From IMG/VR virus record IMGVR_UViG_3300047472_000444, positions 1 to 21,636 of that record: a DNA stretch of 21,636 bases, one strand, 5' to 3'. Under the pieces are notes generated by a model. The model was not told where the DNA came from, did no database searches, and was given only the letters and a program-made list of their open reading frames with translations. How positions within the stretch are numbered: the stretch's first letter is position 1; each line of letters begins with the position of its first letter. A program made the position numbers and the translations under genes. Positions 21,349-21,636 of the stretch are shown here, in pieces. This DNA comes from a virus.

Positions 21349-21636
21349 ATGCGATCCAGTCATTTCATGGCAGCTATGCTGCTTGCTTCCTGCTGTCTTG
21401 GCGCCGCCTCTTTGCAGGCGGCCGAAAGCACGGTGGCGCGGGGTAAATATCTCGTTCAATTCGGCGGCTGCGGCGACTGTCATACGCCCGGCTATTTCCT
21501 CGGCAAGGCCGATGAGAGCCGCTATCTCGGCGGTTCCGATGTCGGCTTCAAGATACCGCCCGGAACCTTCGTCGGCGCGAACCTGACGCCCGACAAGGAG
21601 ACCGGGCTTGGAAGCTGGTCGGTCGAGCAGATCGTT
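21349..21636 (+). CDS. Exported c-type cytochrome, 5' part only (96 codons)
   Basis: From ATG 21349 the frame reads MRSSHFMAAMLLASCCLGAA with a Sec signal peptide cleaved near LQAAES, then GKYLVQFGGCGDCHTPGYFL, where CGDCH (residues 45-49) is the covalent heme c binding motif. YLGGSDVGFKIPPGTFVGANLTPDKETGLGSWS follows, typical of class I and diheme cytochromes of dehydrogenase complexes, where such subunits pass electrons from a periplasmic dehydrogenase to the respiratory chain. GGGGG lies about 9 bases before the start. The frame runs off the window, so length and second heme site are unknown. It is divergent from the WYL-like gene and unrelated to the GTA. Confidence 0.88.
   Translation, partial: MRSSHFMAAMLLASCCLGAASLQAAESTVARGKYLVQFGGCGDCHTPGYFLGKADESRYLGGSDVGFKIPPGTFVGANLTPDKETGLGSWSVEQIV

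Noticed and set aside
1-21636. tRNA, rRNA or tmRNA genes
   Set aside because: I saw no cloverleaf, CCA-ended tRNA or rRNA-like segment by eye on either strand; a covariance search was not possible.

Overview
The window comes from an alphaproteobacterium of the order Rhizobiales, most likely the Rhizobium/Agrobacterium group. The evidence is the high GC content, the protein families, and copies of a short palindromic intergenic repeat built on CCCCTCATCCG and CTTCTCCCC that looks like the RIME-type repeats of Rhizobiaceae. No database search was possible; family names come from recognising sequence features and gene order.

The main content, about 0.4 to 19.8 kb and almost all on the minus strand, is an apparently complete RcGTA-type gene transfer agent (GTA) structural cluster. 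In transcription order it has: candidate small terminase (g1), large terminase (g2), portal (g3), a small DUF6107 membrane protein (g3.5), prohead protease (g4), HK97-type major capsid (g5), head-tail connector (g6), head closure (g7), DUF3168 tail terminator (g8), TP901-1-type major tail (g9), GTA_gp10 and a small tail assembly chaperone (g10, g10.1), a short tape measure (g11), DUF2460 (g12), DUF2163 (g13), an NlpC/P60 hydrolase (g14) and the 1281-residue TIM-barrel baseplate protein (g15). All of these frames are open. Tight coupling (ATGA or TGATG overlaps) persists at g9/g10 and g12/g13/g14. A 39-codon gene too short for usual gene finding is coupled between g7 and g8.

The cluster is interrupted in several places. 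Between g2 and g3 lie a 44-aa plus-strand gene, a GH19 endolysin, a Dabb-domain protein, a frameshifted small gene and a DUF805 membrane protein. Between g3 and g3.5 lies a Tat-exported beta-carbonic anhydrase next to a 548-bp scar-like region. Palindromic repeats separate g5 from g6 and g10.1 from g11. A 375-bp spacer with two hairpins and a perfect CtrA box (TTAA-N7-TTAA) separates g14 from g15. A 70-aa holin-like protein follows g15. Packaging, capsid, tail, baseplate and lysis functions are therefore all present, but probably divided into several expression units.

The right end (19.8 to 21.6 kb) is a different neighbourhood: an atypical-codon orphan gene on plus, a lone WYL-like domain protein on minus, and the first 96 codons of an exported c-type cytochrome on plus. 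The left end (1 to 255) carries a small exported protein of unknown function.
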